From positions 750,001 to 814,000 of the forward strand of contig JAJGOT010000275.1 in the NCBI GenBank assembly GCA_022457155.1: a stretch of DNA of 64,000 nucleotides, read 5' to 3'. A program made the position numbers and the translations under genes. The stretch is from Cladopsammia gracilis (taxonomy: Eukaryota; Cnidaria; Anthozoa; Scleractinia; Dendrophylliidae). Shown one piece after another: positions 10,499-20,900 of the stretch. Position 1 is the first letter of the stretch. Each line of letters starts with the position of its first letter. Below the pieces are notes generated by a model that saw only the letters and a program-made list of their open reading frames with translations, was not told the origin of the DNA and made no database searches.

Positions 10499-11370
10499 TT
10501 CCTAATTAACATTTACTGAATAAATAATTAAAGAATAATGGCTCATATATAAGAATTCACATATTTGTTCTCTCATACAAGTCAAAAAAGTTTCTTGGAC
10601 TCTCCTGCTCGAATTAGCAGAAACATTGCACCTCGGACTAAGGAGAAATCCACTGATTTCACTGATACAAACGTCTTTCGTTCAGGCAGCGGGTGCGCTC
10701 TGTTTCTTATGGCCCTTTGTCGCAGTCTGCCAGAGTCCTGAGAGTTTGTCAAAGATTCGACAGCGTTCAGTTGTTTAAATAGCGGAAAGGACAATGCAAT
10801 ACTGGAATTTTATCATGAGAGACATCGAACGGACTCATCTTGAGTCAAAAACTAGTATTGGTATTTGGGGAAGAAAGACGCAGAGAGTCGAATTTGCTAC
10901 ATACCCGCCGGGGCTACAGATGGCAAATCATGGTGCACAACAAACGATATCGCAATCAGCGACTTTAGCATCAGCTTTTCAGGCTTAGTACTTACCACTG
11001 GCTCGTCGCAAAGCTTACTTTAAATCCAAAATATGAGAAACAGCTGGTTTCAACTAGCAGCAAACGACAGGAACAACTCAGAGATATCAGATCATTGAAT
11101 GTCGCGCTGAAGCAAAAAGACTCCAGGCCATAAATAACCGAAACAGGAAGTTCAGGGGGTGGAGGCATAAGTGTACCTTGTTAAAAATATTGGTAACGCA
11201 AAAACATAGGCGCAATCCGGGGGCGCAATTTTGTACGAAAATTACTTGGGAGATGTGTTTGTCTATTAAATCACCTGTTTAACTGACCATTGAGTATCCT
11301 GGCCTCATTCGCAGCGATTCGCAGCCGTTACGTGGGTCGTCAAAGCCTGCGAGCAAGCTTCCGCCCACCT

Positions 11371-11400
11371 CATCCCCTCCCCCTCCCCCTCCCCCTCCCG
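11371..11400 (-). repeat. CCCCTC tract (G-rich on the minus strand)
   Basis: Repeated CCCCTC/CCCCTCC units give four or more G4 runs on the minus strand, another quadruplex-prone site. Confidence 0.7.
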
Positions 11401-11618
11401 TCCCCCGAGCCCGAGAACTTGCTCACAGGCAAGGGTCGTCACGCAATACTTCTTCCACAAAGAGACAGCGTTGCGTGACGACACTAGCTACGTATGTTGC
11501 TTTTGACAATTGTGTCCATTTCCGACATGATTAACTAAACAAGACATAGTTTTATAGCGTTTTATTAAAGCTTGTTGCCTGGCTTGTTGGGATTGAAACA
11601 ACAATTTCACGACATCAA

Positions 11619-11799
11619 ATGTTGTCGTTACTTTTGAGGCGTCGCCCAGAGCCCGCATTCTTTCCATCCCTGGGTGCAATAAGCATGCGCAGACTAAACG
11701 ACGCTTCGATGAACAACACCGATGAACACTTTGTATACTTTGAAGAGGTTTTGCATTTCAGCCCCTTTCTGACAGGTTTTCCATCGTTTATCTCATCAG
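11619..11799 (+). CDS. candidate first exon of an unidentified transcript
   Basis: An open frame reads into a strong donor (TCATCAG then GTAAGTTG at 11800). ATGs lie in frame at 11619 and 11709. An NRF1-like GCATGCGCA lies near 11683 inside this stretch. The protein text (MNNTDEHFVYFEEVL...FPSFISS) matches no family I know. The exon would end in phase 1. It could be a 5' exon for EMRE, whose exon has an acceptor-like TTTTCAATTTTCAG ending at 15535, but that join gives a stop after four codons, so the reading frame would then be an upstream ORF rather than EMRE coding sequence. It may also be chance. Confidence 0.25.
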
Positions 11800-13022
11800 G
11801 TAAGTTGTTAAACGATTTGAGTTCATTTTGCAAACGTTAAGGTTATTTTTCGATGTCATATTACACAACACTAGATCTCTGATTCAGCGTTGTTGTGGTA
11901 AAAGTTGTGGAAAATTTTGACTTTGAACCCTCGTTGTCCTCCATCGGAGCAGAACTAAAAAGAGGCTGATAAAGTTGAGTTTTAGTTGACATCAATCAAA
12001 GAAAAGTCCTTAAAATTATTTTAAATACTGATAGGATTTCAAGCAAACAGAGCTAAAAAGATCGGCAATTTTACAAGATCCGATCAGAGAAGGTAATCAA
12101 GCTTAAGTAAATCAAAATTGATTTCCAAGCCAGTTTAAACGAAAAGGAAAACTTTCGTTCGCAGAGACCGTATTTTTAATATAATATGCCTGTGAAAATT
12201 TGAAAACTCATTGATGCATGAATGGTAGATAACAGCCGTAGATAAACCGTAAGTCATCCATGTTGAATGAAATCTTCTCTTTAAAACTGTAACTGACTTC
12301 AAAATAGGTTGTTTTAAAAGTTTTACTTTTTCTTTCCTGGTAAAATTGTTCGAAATCTATCTACTGAATTTTAAAAAACAATGTTAATGGCTTTCCTGTG
12401 ATTGACGGCCACCAATCTCAAGTTTTACTGTCTGGAATGAAGTGCGATGGATCGCATGTTAATGGTAACTGCGACAATAATTTATTGACACATCTGCAAG
12501 AAAATCCGGGTATACAGAGATGAGGTTCAAATGAGAAACCTTTCATGGAGGGTATGGGTATTTTCTTGAACAATACGTTGCCTATGAATAAAAGTACAGA
12601 CCATAAATTGACAAGCTAGGGGCATAACCAGCCTTTTTGAATTTTGAAATATTTCACTTGAGCAAAATTTGTTTTTTAAGCTGAGAAAGCATTCTCTTCC
12701 TAATGTAATGACAGGTTTTCTTAAGTTAAGGTAAAAGAGAAACAATTGGGCCAAAAGATCCTGTACTTAGACATAAAAGGCAATACTTTTTGACCACAAA
12801 GCACACTATACAACTCTTCAGAATGTGAGATGTTTTGGTCTTTTTGAATCTCTTTTACTTCAACTTATGTTAACCAGCCAATATTTTAGCAAAAGAATGC
12901 TTTTTTGACTCAAAAAAACACAATTTGAAAGTGAAAAATTTCAAAATTTGACATATGCTGTTTATGCCCACAACCCTTCAATATGATTAACATTTATTCT
13001 CCGAGGATGTGCCGGATATGAG

Positions 13023-13025
<3 letters not shown>

Positions 13026-13063
<38 letters not shown>
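13026..13063. repeat. TA dinucleotide microsatellite
   Basis: About 19 TA units, flanked by loosely inverted text (CTCCGAGGAT...GGATATGAG and CATATCTGAGTCCGAG), so it may be the expanded core of an old foldback element. Confidence 0.85.
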
Positions 13064-13066
<3 letters not shown>

Positions 13067-13250
13067 TATCTGAGTCCGAGAAGAATTACTGTTTTAGTAA
13101 ATTTTCAAACGCTCAAGAACAAAGGTCGTCTTTTCAAAGTTTTTCAAAGTTACAAGTGTTGCAGACTTTTCAAGTTTTTAGCCCAAAACGTTTTTCAAAA
13201 TTATTATGATGACGTTCAAACAATTCATCATTTTTCCATATTTGGTCAAC

Positions 13251-15390
13251 TTAAGGACGGTGCCACCTATTGTTATTGCGCATACGTTCTGCGCATGCCT
13301 TGCGCGATAGTCGCGCGAGACACTGGTTATTTTTTAAACGCGAACGCGGGTGGAAAAGACTAAGTTCCGCCCACTTTTCATGTCAACTGTCAACTCCCTG
13401 GCTCAGTTTCTAAACTTTATATTTAATACAAGATAAATAGAGTTCTCAAAAATCTATAAAAATGTGTTTATAGACCTTCTGCAGCCTAAAAGTGCTAAAT
13501 TCTTTCTCTATTTTGCAAACGACACAGCCTCGGTAATGAAACTATTTTGAGCTAATCGATCAGCAGAACGCGTACGTTTTGCCTTTCTTTACGAAGATTG
13601 TTTACATTGGCTCCTTTTCACCATTCAAAATTTTAACAAAACTTAAAGTCAAACCAGACTAGTGTTTTTTATACATAAAACAAGCATCCTCAAGGCATAA
13701 AATCCAAGGAAAGGCTGGCATGTTGTTATTTCAATTGACTGCAAGGTTTTGTTTGGCGGCCAAAGTCGCGTTGTTGAAATTTTTATTTAAGACTTAAGCT
13801 TATTTGCTTTTATTTATCTGCAAAAATCTTTTGCCACTGGCCATTTTTACGAATAAAAAAGTATATAATGAAAGCAGAAAAACAATTGTTCCTGACCAGT
13901 TAAATCAAACAAACGTCGAAAAGGATAATTGAGATGAGCAAAGCGTTTCGAAAAACCGTTTTTGACAATTGATGAAGATAAGCTTATATTAAAAAAAAAA
14001 ACAAGGCTGAAGCCAGCAACTAAAGAAAACTGGCCGCTCCCTGGATTGCTGGAAAGCATGGTTTTTGGTGTAATCTTTCGTAAACACATTTGTGCATTTA
14101 GGTTCAATTGATTTCCTTTATTCTCTGTTATAGGCAAGTGATGTTTTTCGAAGTCGCATCGTGTCAGTTCTCAACTTCTTTGCATTAGAACAAATTTTGA
14201 TAGACGAAAAACTTGCCATGATAAACTGAAAAGAAATCTTATCTTTTTAGATCAAATAAAGCCGTAGACTTATTATTTCACGATTTTTTTGACATTAAAG
14301 TGTAAACTCTTTTAAAGTTATCAGAGAATCCATGAAAACTACAGGAGCTTCACAAGAAAATAAAAACGCGGCCAAATGAAATTACAAAACTCGAGCACTT
14401 TTCAACAAATATTTCTTAAATTTTGACTCCAAATAACCATTAAAAGACTAACCTGCCAATCTAGAGTTTTTCGGCAGCCGACCAGTCACCTCGATATAGC
14501 ACTGATGTTTTCAAGTTGGTGAAATGGATCGGAAGAAGATGCACACAATGTAAAGTTCTTGTGCCCGAAGGAACATAATAAATCCGTAGATCCACTGTAG
14601 ATCAATGGAAGTAAACCGATTTTGCCTTTTAGCTGCTTTACTGTGCTGTCTGACCTTGAAATCCCCGAAAAATGTTTCTCAAAAGAGCACCTTACATCTA
14701 CAAATACAAATACAACGTTTGTCTTTTTATCGTGCCTGAAAATCGCCTGAAAGTATTTAAAAGTTTTGAACGGTAAGTCGTCGAGTGGAAATCCCAGCAT
14801 GCCCCCGAAAAAGACATGCACAATATTCAACTTACTAGGGAGGGGATAGAAAAAAATGTCGCGAACCCCGAAAGTGATTCCGTAAAAGTTGAAAATATCT
14901 AAATATAACTTGTAAAAACGCGTGGTGACCCCTACTTTTTATCTTATAAAATGGAAGTGGTAAGCATATTAAGCACCCCATTAATTTTTTGTTGTGGGCA
15001 AACGTTATTAAGACCGTATTTTTGGTGAACGTGGGAAAGCTGTGAGGGCCGATAATGGCTCCGTTGTGATGATTTTGTAACTTAAAACACATAAACAGTA
15101 GTTGTTATGTTACCATTTGTTATGCGTTTTAGAAATTTTTCGAATTATTGTTGCTTTTGTGTATGTAAAGGCGAATTCTAAGGAAATCCGCGAAGAAAGA
15201 GCTATTTTTCCTTTTTTCGAAAAATGCTGATGTCAGCATTTTTTCCAGATTGAAGCTTAAATATCTCCAAAAATTGCGTGGTTACCCCCAATTTTCTCTT
15301 TGAATTCCAATAGCCCCTGCTAAGATCTACTTTTCCCACATAGTCAAAAACCTGGCAAAATACCTTGCAATTAGGTGGCACCGTCCTTAA
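13251..15390. mobile_element. 2.1-kb non-autonomous DNA transposon with TTAA target sites
   Basis: Perfect inverted ends: TTAAGGACGGTGCCACCTA at 13251-13269 and its reverse complement at 15372-15390. The outer four bases are TTAA at both ends, the target duplication used by piggyBac and Kolobok groups. The open frames inside (for example minus 14486-14830 and 14835-15092) show no transposase features, so it depends on another element. It ends 226 bp before the EMRE start. Confidence 0.8.
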
Positions 15391-15615
15391 GGAAAATTAT
15401 TTTCCAGAGTTACAAATTTACTAATATCTATAATTATATATATATTATATATATTATATTAAATGGTTGGGGCAAAAACAGTGCATCCCAAATTAAATTT
15501 TTTTTTTTATAAAATTTTTCAATTTTCAGTGACGTTTCAGTGATAGAATAGGGGTACTGATGCCACCACTGCTATCCCATTAGGAGCAAGGAAGTTTATC
15601 ACCAAGAACCAAAAC

Positions 15616-15870
15616 ATGTCTGCTTCTTTGATGAGGATGTACATGAACTCAGCACAAATGCTTCGTCGTTGTGGATCTTCTTTTATGAGGCATTCTTCTA
15701 CATGTTCGACTACTGGTGCAGTGCTATCCAAGCCTGAAAAGTCGCGCTTTGGTTTAGTTAAAGTAACTGTTGTAGTTGTTCCGTTTCTGTACATTGGTGG
15801 TGTAATTTCTCGTGAGGGAGCTGCCTGGTTGGAGGAAAATGATATTTTCTCACCTGATGATGATGATTAG
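15616..15870 (+). CDS. SMDT1: EMRE, essential regulator of the mitochondrial calcium uniporter
   Basis: 84 residues. EMRE is a single-pass inner-membrane protein that holds MCU in a conductive state and links it to MICU1. Residues 1-33 form an Arg/Ser-rich, acid-free presequence (LMRMYMNSAQMLRRCGSSF). The family core follows: AVLSKPEKSRFG, a membrane span at about 46-65 with VVPFLYIGGVIS, then LEENDIF and an acidic tail of four Asp. The GxxxS motif (Gly61 to Ser65) needed for MCU contact is kept. Human EMRE is 107 residues; the difference is mostly in the presequence. The ATG at 15616 is the first in frame, but the frame stays open upstream to 15547 and an acceptor-like TTTTCAATTTTCAG ends at 15535, so a 5' exon is possible. 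The exon has no intron inside, so a retrocopy cannot be excluded, but the frame is intact. Confidence 0.88.
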   Translation: MSASLMRMYMNSAQMLRRCGSSFMRHSSTCSTTGAVLSKPEKSRFGLVKVTVVVVPFLYIGGVISREGAAWLEENDIFSPDDDD

Positions 15871-17937
15871 CAATTTCGAATTTTTTTAGTGGACACAAAA
15901 AATATGTTTTTAGTTTTTAGTTGTAAATGGAATTTATTTTAAAGCACTATGCCTGGAAACTCTTTTAAAATAATGTATATAATGATGATCCAATGACACC
16001 CTCACAATCATGTAAAGGTCAGGTTGGATAACAGGTAGTAAATTTTGTTCTTTCATCTCCTTTAATGTTTGCTGGATAATCAGTGGTGGATCTAAGGGGA
16101 TCTACGAGCAGTCCCTCTTTCCCAGATTAGCCCATCGAGCAAGAAACAAAAAGCATTGGCAAGTGAAAAATGCCATGCCAAATGATACGGGCGAGACAAT
16201 CCCGCGCTCATCTCATCCCCAGTTTTCACCCACCAATGTTTTTTTTGTTTCTTGCTTGACGGACTAAGCTGGAAGGAGGGACTGTTCATAAACTAAGGGG
16301 GAAAAGAGCTCAGGGGACCCCCTCCCCTGAGGCCTGTATGGATGAAAGGTTTGTCATTCAGCCATTTATCTCATAATACGTAAAAAGATAAGAAGGACAA
16401 CTACTGAATGGAAAATCTAACATCTTGGAAATTATAGTGCTAAGTTTCCAGGAATCTAACATCTGAGGTTGAACTTAGAAGAGCTTCATTCTGGTGATAT
16501 ACACCCTGTAGTGGTACTCAGAAAAGAAAAAAAACATACTGTTCTTATTCAATATGTGCCCACCTTTGAACAAGCACCCACCTTGAATAAATGCCCACCC
16601 TGAAAGCCCAAAACATTAATAAGCGGGCACCCTTGAAGAAGTGCCCACCAAAAAATGTACTAGCCCAGTGTGAAGTAAGGAAAGCATCAATTCTGTTCTG
16701 AAATTGGCTTCAAATTTAATTCCTTGACAGACAGTTCAGAGCTGAAAAGTCTTGTGAGAATAGCGGACTTTTACAGAAACTTCAAGTGTCCACTTTTGCT
16801 TGTGTCACTCTGTCGGACATTAAAGAGGCAGCACCAGAGAGTTAACTCATTGACATAAGTGACAATGAAATATAAATCGAGGGGGAAATGCAGACCTGAC
16901 TGACAGTTGCTCGGATTTTTAAGAAAGTCTATGAACTGTATTCATGCTTTGTTCATGTTCGCTTTTGCACGTTGTTTTGTTTGGTTGAAGCAAAATAAAC
17001 TTGTTATCCTCAATATCCTCAATTGCTCAAAATGATGAAAAAATAGTTAGCGTCTACCCTCGAATAAGCACCCACCCATAACGTTTCAAAAATAAGTATA
17101 GTATGCCCAGTTGCTGTGAATTTATTTTAACCAAATGGCCATCAGTACAACATGTTGTTTCTAGCGCAGACTCTGCTGCCTCATCCCCAGGCGTTGCTCC
17201 TTGTCCTAATGCGGAGCACGTGGAATTCTGGGACAAACAGAAAATTTTTTTTTATCCTTCCCTCAACACACCTCCCACCTCATTCTCACGCTTTATAACC
17301 ATCTGGGGACAAGTGTGGATGTGTGATGCTGTAAATTTACTTAGAAACTGATTTACATTGGAAACTTTGTCTGGAGTTCAAAACCCAAACCCTATTTTAG
17401 AGTAAATCAATGATTTCAGGCCAAACCCTAAAATTGTTCCCCCTTTTTAGGCCTAAATGACAAAGATCTACAACCTGTAGGAGACCAGGTACATGTAGAA
17501 TGAGAATGTTACCAACCAACTGTATTAATTCTCTTGTTTTTTCTTCCTTACAGAAAAGTAAAATATTTTGAAGTATAACTGTTCAATACAGCTGTACATT
17601 TGGGTGTATTTATTTGGTTTCCTCCCACAAAAGCCATATTTAAAGAATTAAAATATATTATTTGTAAGTGATTGCAAAGGGATAAATAAGTGTTCGAGTG
17701 TTTGACTTGCCCTCCCCTCGCTTCGTCCTCGACCCCTCCCCTCCTTCAACACAACTTCGTCGGGAACACAAATCCCATAATGCATTATTCCATCGCAACA
17801 GACAAAATGGCGGGCTTGTGTGACTGAGTGGGAAAATGTGTTATGTCTGGATTTTACCATCAAGACTGCAATGACATTATTTCAAAAGCTCGGTTAGATC
17901 AACCAGGAGATAGAAGACCTAAGGAAACACATTTTCG
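15871..17937. other. spacer between EMRE and LRRC56, with repeat pieces and LRRC56 promoter
   Basis: The first 100 bp are likely EMRE 3' UTR (no canonical AATAAA nearby; AATAAT at about 15970). 16080-16320 holds a GTGGATCTAAGGGG repeat, and 16540-16690 holds repeated GCCCACC(C/T)TGAA text. An AATAAA with no assigned gene lies near 16992. The last 250 bp before 17938 are GC-richer and act as the likely LRRC56 promoter/5' UTR. Confidence 0.5.
17804..17813 (+). promoter_or_regulatory. YY1-like AAAATGGCGG site upstream of LRRC56
   Basis: AAAATGGCGG matches the core of the YY1 motif often found just downstream of animal transcription starts. It lies 125 bp before the LRRC56 start codon, in a locally GC-rich patch. 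Confidence 0.45.
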
Positions 17938-17978
17938 ATGGCTTTAATGGAAGATAAGTTTGCTTATACAAGAAAGAG
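17938..17978 (+). CDS. LRRC56: LRRC56 exon 1
   Basis: An in-frame TAA at 17920 precedes ATG 17938, and a second ATG lies at 17947. The short peptide MALMEDKFAYTRK ends in phase 2 at a GTAAGG donor and joins exon 2 without breaking frame. There is no sequence match to confirm it; if wrong, translation would start at 20212. Confidence 0.6.
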
Positions 17979-20900
17979 GTAAGGTTGGTGATAAATTTGA
18001 AAACGATGGCAACCGATGCACGCTACAGTGTACTCTTTGTCTTGAACGAAAACAATTTAAGAATATCTTGTTTTTCGTTTTGAAGTTGTATCTGTTGTCA
18101 TGTTAATACTCAGGTTGCTTCTGACGCCGTTAAATTGTGGCTGGAATAAGTTGCTAATAGCTTAATTCTTCTGTAAAACATAAAACGTTTATTGGCAGCA
18201 CAAGATTAAAGCCAAAAAACTAGCAGTAATCAGGGATTATTAAGTGCGTTCGAATGTTTGTTATAGTTATTGAGATTTGCCACATTTGACCTTGAGGAGG
18301 CATGATCTTGTGTACTACACAGATAGTTGAATAGCCACGTCTTTATGTTGACTGTTTCGCCTATCGCAGACCCAATTCGAAATTTCGTTTGTGCCAATGC
18401 TGGCCACTGATAACGTCGAGTCGGTTTGCTTGGTTTATGACCACTAAGAGTCAGAGTACAATGTCTCAATTCAGTAGGTAAAGAATGACCACAATGGGTC
18501 GTTTCGCACAATGGCCACCGAGTACAACGCCTCAGTCTATTCAGTTTTTATTTGTGACCGCAATAGGTCAGAGTACAACGACTCATGTGATCAATTAGTA
18601 TTAGTTTGTTTTTTACCGACTTCTCTCTCATCGATGGCATCTCACAGAACGATAATACGCGCCATATTCGCTTCTTTGTAGCTGGAATAAGGGACTTTCT
18701 GTACCTTTCAGAAGCAGTTAACATGTTCCCGATCAAGCTTCGTTGTAAAAACACTGCAGTGACTTGCAAAAATGATAGAGATTAAACTTACCGAATAGAA
18801 CAGAGGTGAGAAAGAATGGCAAACCAATGTGCGCGCACAACTTGCTGGATGAGTCTATGACGTATGCGTAAGGAGAAAAACGTGCGCCTGCACCTTGCTG
18901 GACGAGTCTATGATGTATTTCCAGTACTTGACCCACCCACAAAATCGAGTTTCTCTCCGCTAAATGTTCGTGCCCTGGTCTCTCGCTTGTTGAGTTTAGA
19001 TTGCATTCTCCTAACGTCGAACGCAATAAGCTTAAATGTTGTGCCTTGCGCACATTATTAGATATTTTTGGAGTGATTTTAGAATACCCAGCCACTTATT
19101 TACCTATCCCTGAACGTTTTATAGAACAAGTCATAAGTGGCCGGGTATTCTACAGTTCAGCCTTATTTTTAGAAATTTATATATTGAGTATGTCATATTA
19201 ATATTATTACACTGTAATATGTTATTATTTGCTGTTGTACTGCTTTAAAATTCTGCATCAAAACATTTTTATCCACATATCTTACTTTCCAGTGATTCTG
19301 TTTCACTACAGTGTAGGTAGCATCGGCAGGAATAAAAGCAAGACTGTAAATAAGCCAAGTATACATCTCTCTTCACTTCAATGGCAAAATAGATTTTACT
19401 GCGCTTTTCAATAAAATGCACACTCTGAAGTTCAAATCCCCACTGACAGTTTCGTTTTTCACTGCCACAAATATCCTAGAGGCCACAAATATCATGGAGG
19501 CCTTATTTTGGGGGGGGGGGGGGGGGGGGTGGGGGAGTCTGTGTATCCTGTATCCCATTAATTTTTTACCAAGATGTCCTGTATCCCGTTAATTTTTGAC
19601 CTAAATATCCCGTTAATTCCAATGACTTTGTATCCCTTTAATGCCAATTACTGATAATTACATCATTTCCGTGTAGCATATCTAAGTACGAAATTATGTA
19701 ACAAAGTACTTTTTTACTTTTACCAGATATGCTTTGTTCTGGCTTATTGAAACGATGATCATGCATGTAGGGTATCGGGGATTGTACACCCCTGGATGCA
19801 GAGTTCTTTGGCTTGTTGATTTAATATTCCAAATGCATTTAAGGCTGAAGAAACAAATTCAGGTCCTCCCTCTCGATTTTTATACAAAAATGAGCATTTC
19901 ATGGCAGGTTTCTTGTCTCCTCATAAATGTAAGCGGTAACTTTGTGTAAAACTCTCTTCGCAGCTACAGGGATGGTGGGGATGTGGGCGCATGCCACCCC
20001 TAGAAAAGGCTCGGAAAATGCTATTTTCAGCATTCTCCACGAGATACAATGTACATGTATTTCATCAAAATTCAACCTGAATCACTGATTGCATAAGAAA
20101 ATGGTATCCTGTTCACTTTAACATGGAGCCAGAAAGAGAGAAAGATGGTTAATGTTACCTCAGTCATGTCACAACATGTAATATTTGTGATACTTTCCTT
20201 TTAGTCTAGGCATGGAAGAGACTCCCCTAACCCTGGAACAGATTGAACACATACCTGCGATCCATAAAGAAATATCTTCAGTAAGAATCCGAGAGTTTGA
20301 TGACAGTACTGCCAACCCTGAACCCATTGTGCAGGATGAAGAGGCAGACCATCTACTGGAGGAATTCCTCTCTCCATCAAAACTGGTAGGTGTATAGACA
20401 ATAATGTGTGACTAGATTACAGCTAATGGGGTCCATCCCCTTCAAGACCTCCTTCCCCTTTAGAGAACATGCTCTTGACGAAATCGTGGCCACAACTACA
20501 TCCTGCCACGAGTTAGGCCAGAGCGGTTCAAACGTTGCTTTGTGAACCGATGTTTATTTCATTTTATCTAGCTGTCCTTGTTAATGGATGTTTCTTACAT
20601 TTTTAGATTAGTAGTAGTATTACTAGTATGATATTGTTGCTGTTATTAATTATTGATTTGTTAACTCATACGTATGTCTGTGGGTTAGTAGCCGTTGGTG
20701 ATAAATAAAGATCTTTATTGAATATCAGGGCTCGAAATTGCGACCAATACGGTCGCATTTGCGACTAAAACTTCCAGAGGAGTCGCAAATTTGCGAGTAG
20801 TTTTCGCCTTGGCCAATAACGAAATGAAAAGCCTAGCAGTCGCTACTTTGCCACTATTTTTGCAGAAATAAATAAAGAACTGAAAAAATATATTGTTGTG

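Larger units (their letters stand above)
9600..13250. other. intergenic stretch, mostly no recognisable gene
   Basis: The stretch contains an AAT microsatellite (9911-9953), stacked hairpin elements (10314-10498), a CCCCTC tract near 11.38 kb, one candidate exon (11619-11799), and AT-rich sequence with a TA microsatellite at 13026-13063. The open frames at 10582-10988 show no family features. Confidence 0.6.

Noticed and set aside
10582..10988. Two facing short frames at 10.6-11.0 kb as a gene
   Set aside because: No family features, splice sites or repeat-free conservation evidence; left unassigned.
15537..15794. Minus-strand 85-codon frame over EMRE
   Set aside because: The plus frame has clear EMRE motifs; the minus frame has none.
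18001..18016. RFX X-box for cilia genes (ATGGCAAC near LRRC56 exon 1)
   Set aside because: Only one half site is present and it lies inside intron 1; the left half (GTTRCC) is missing.
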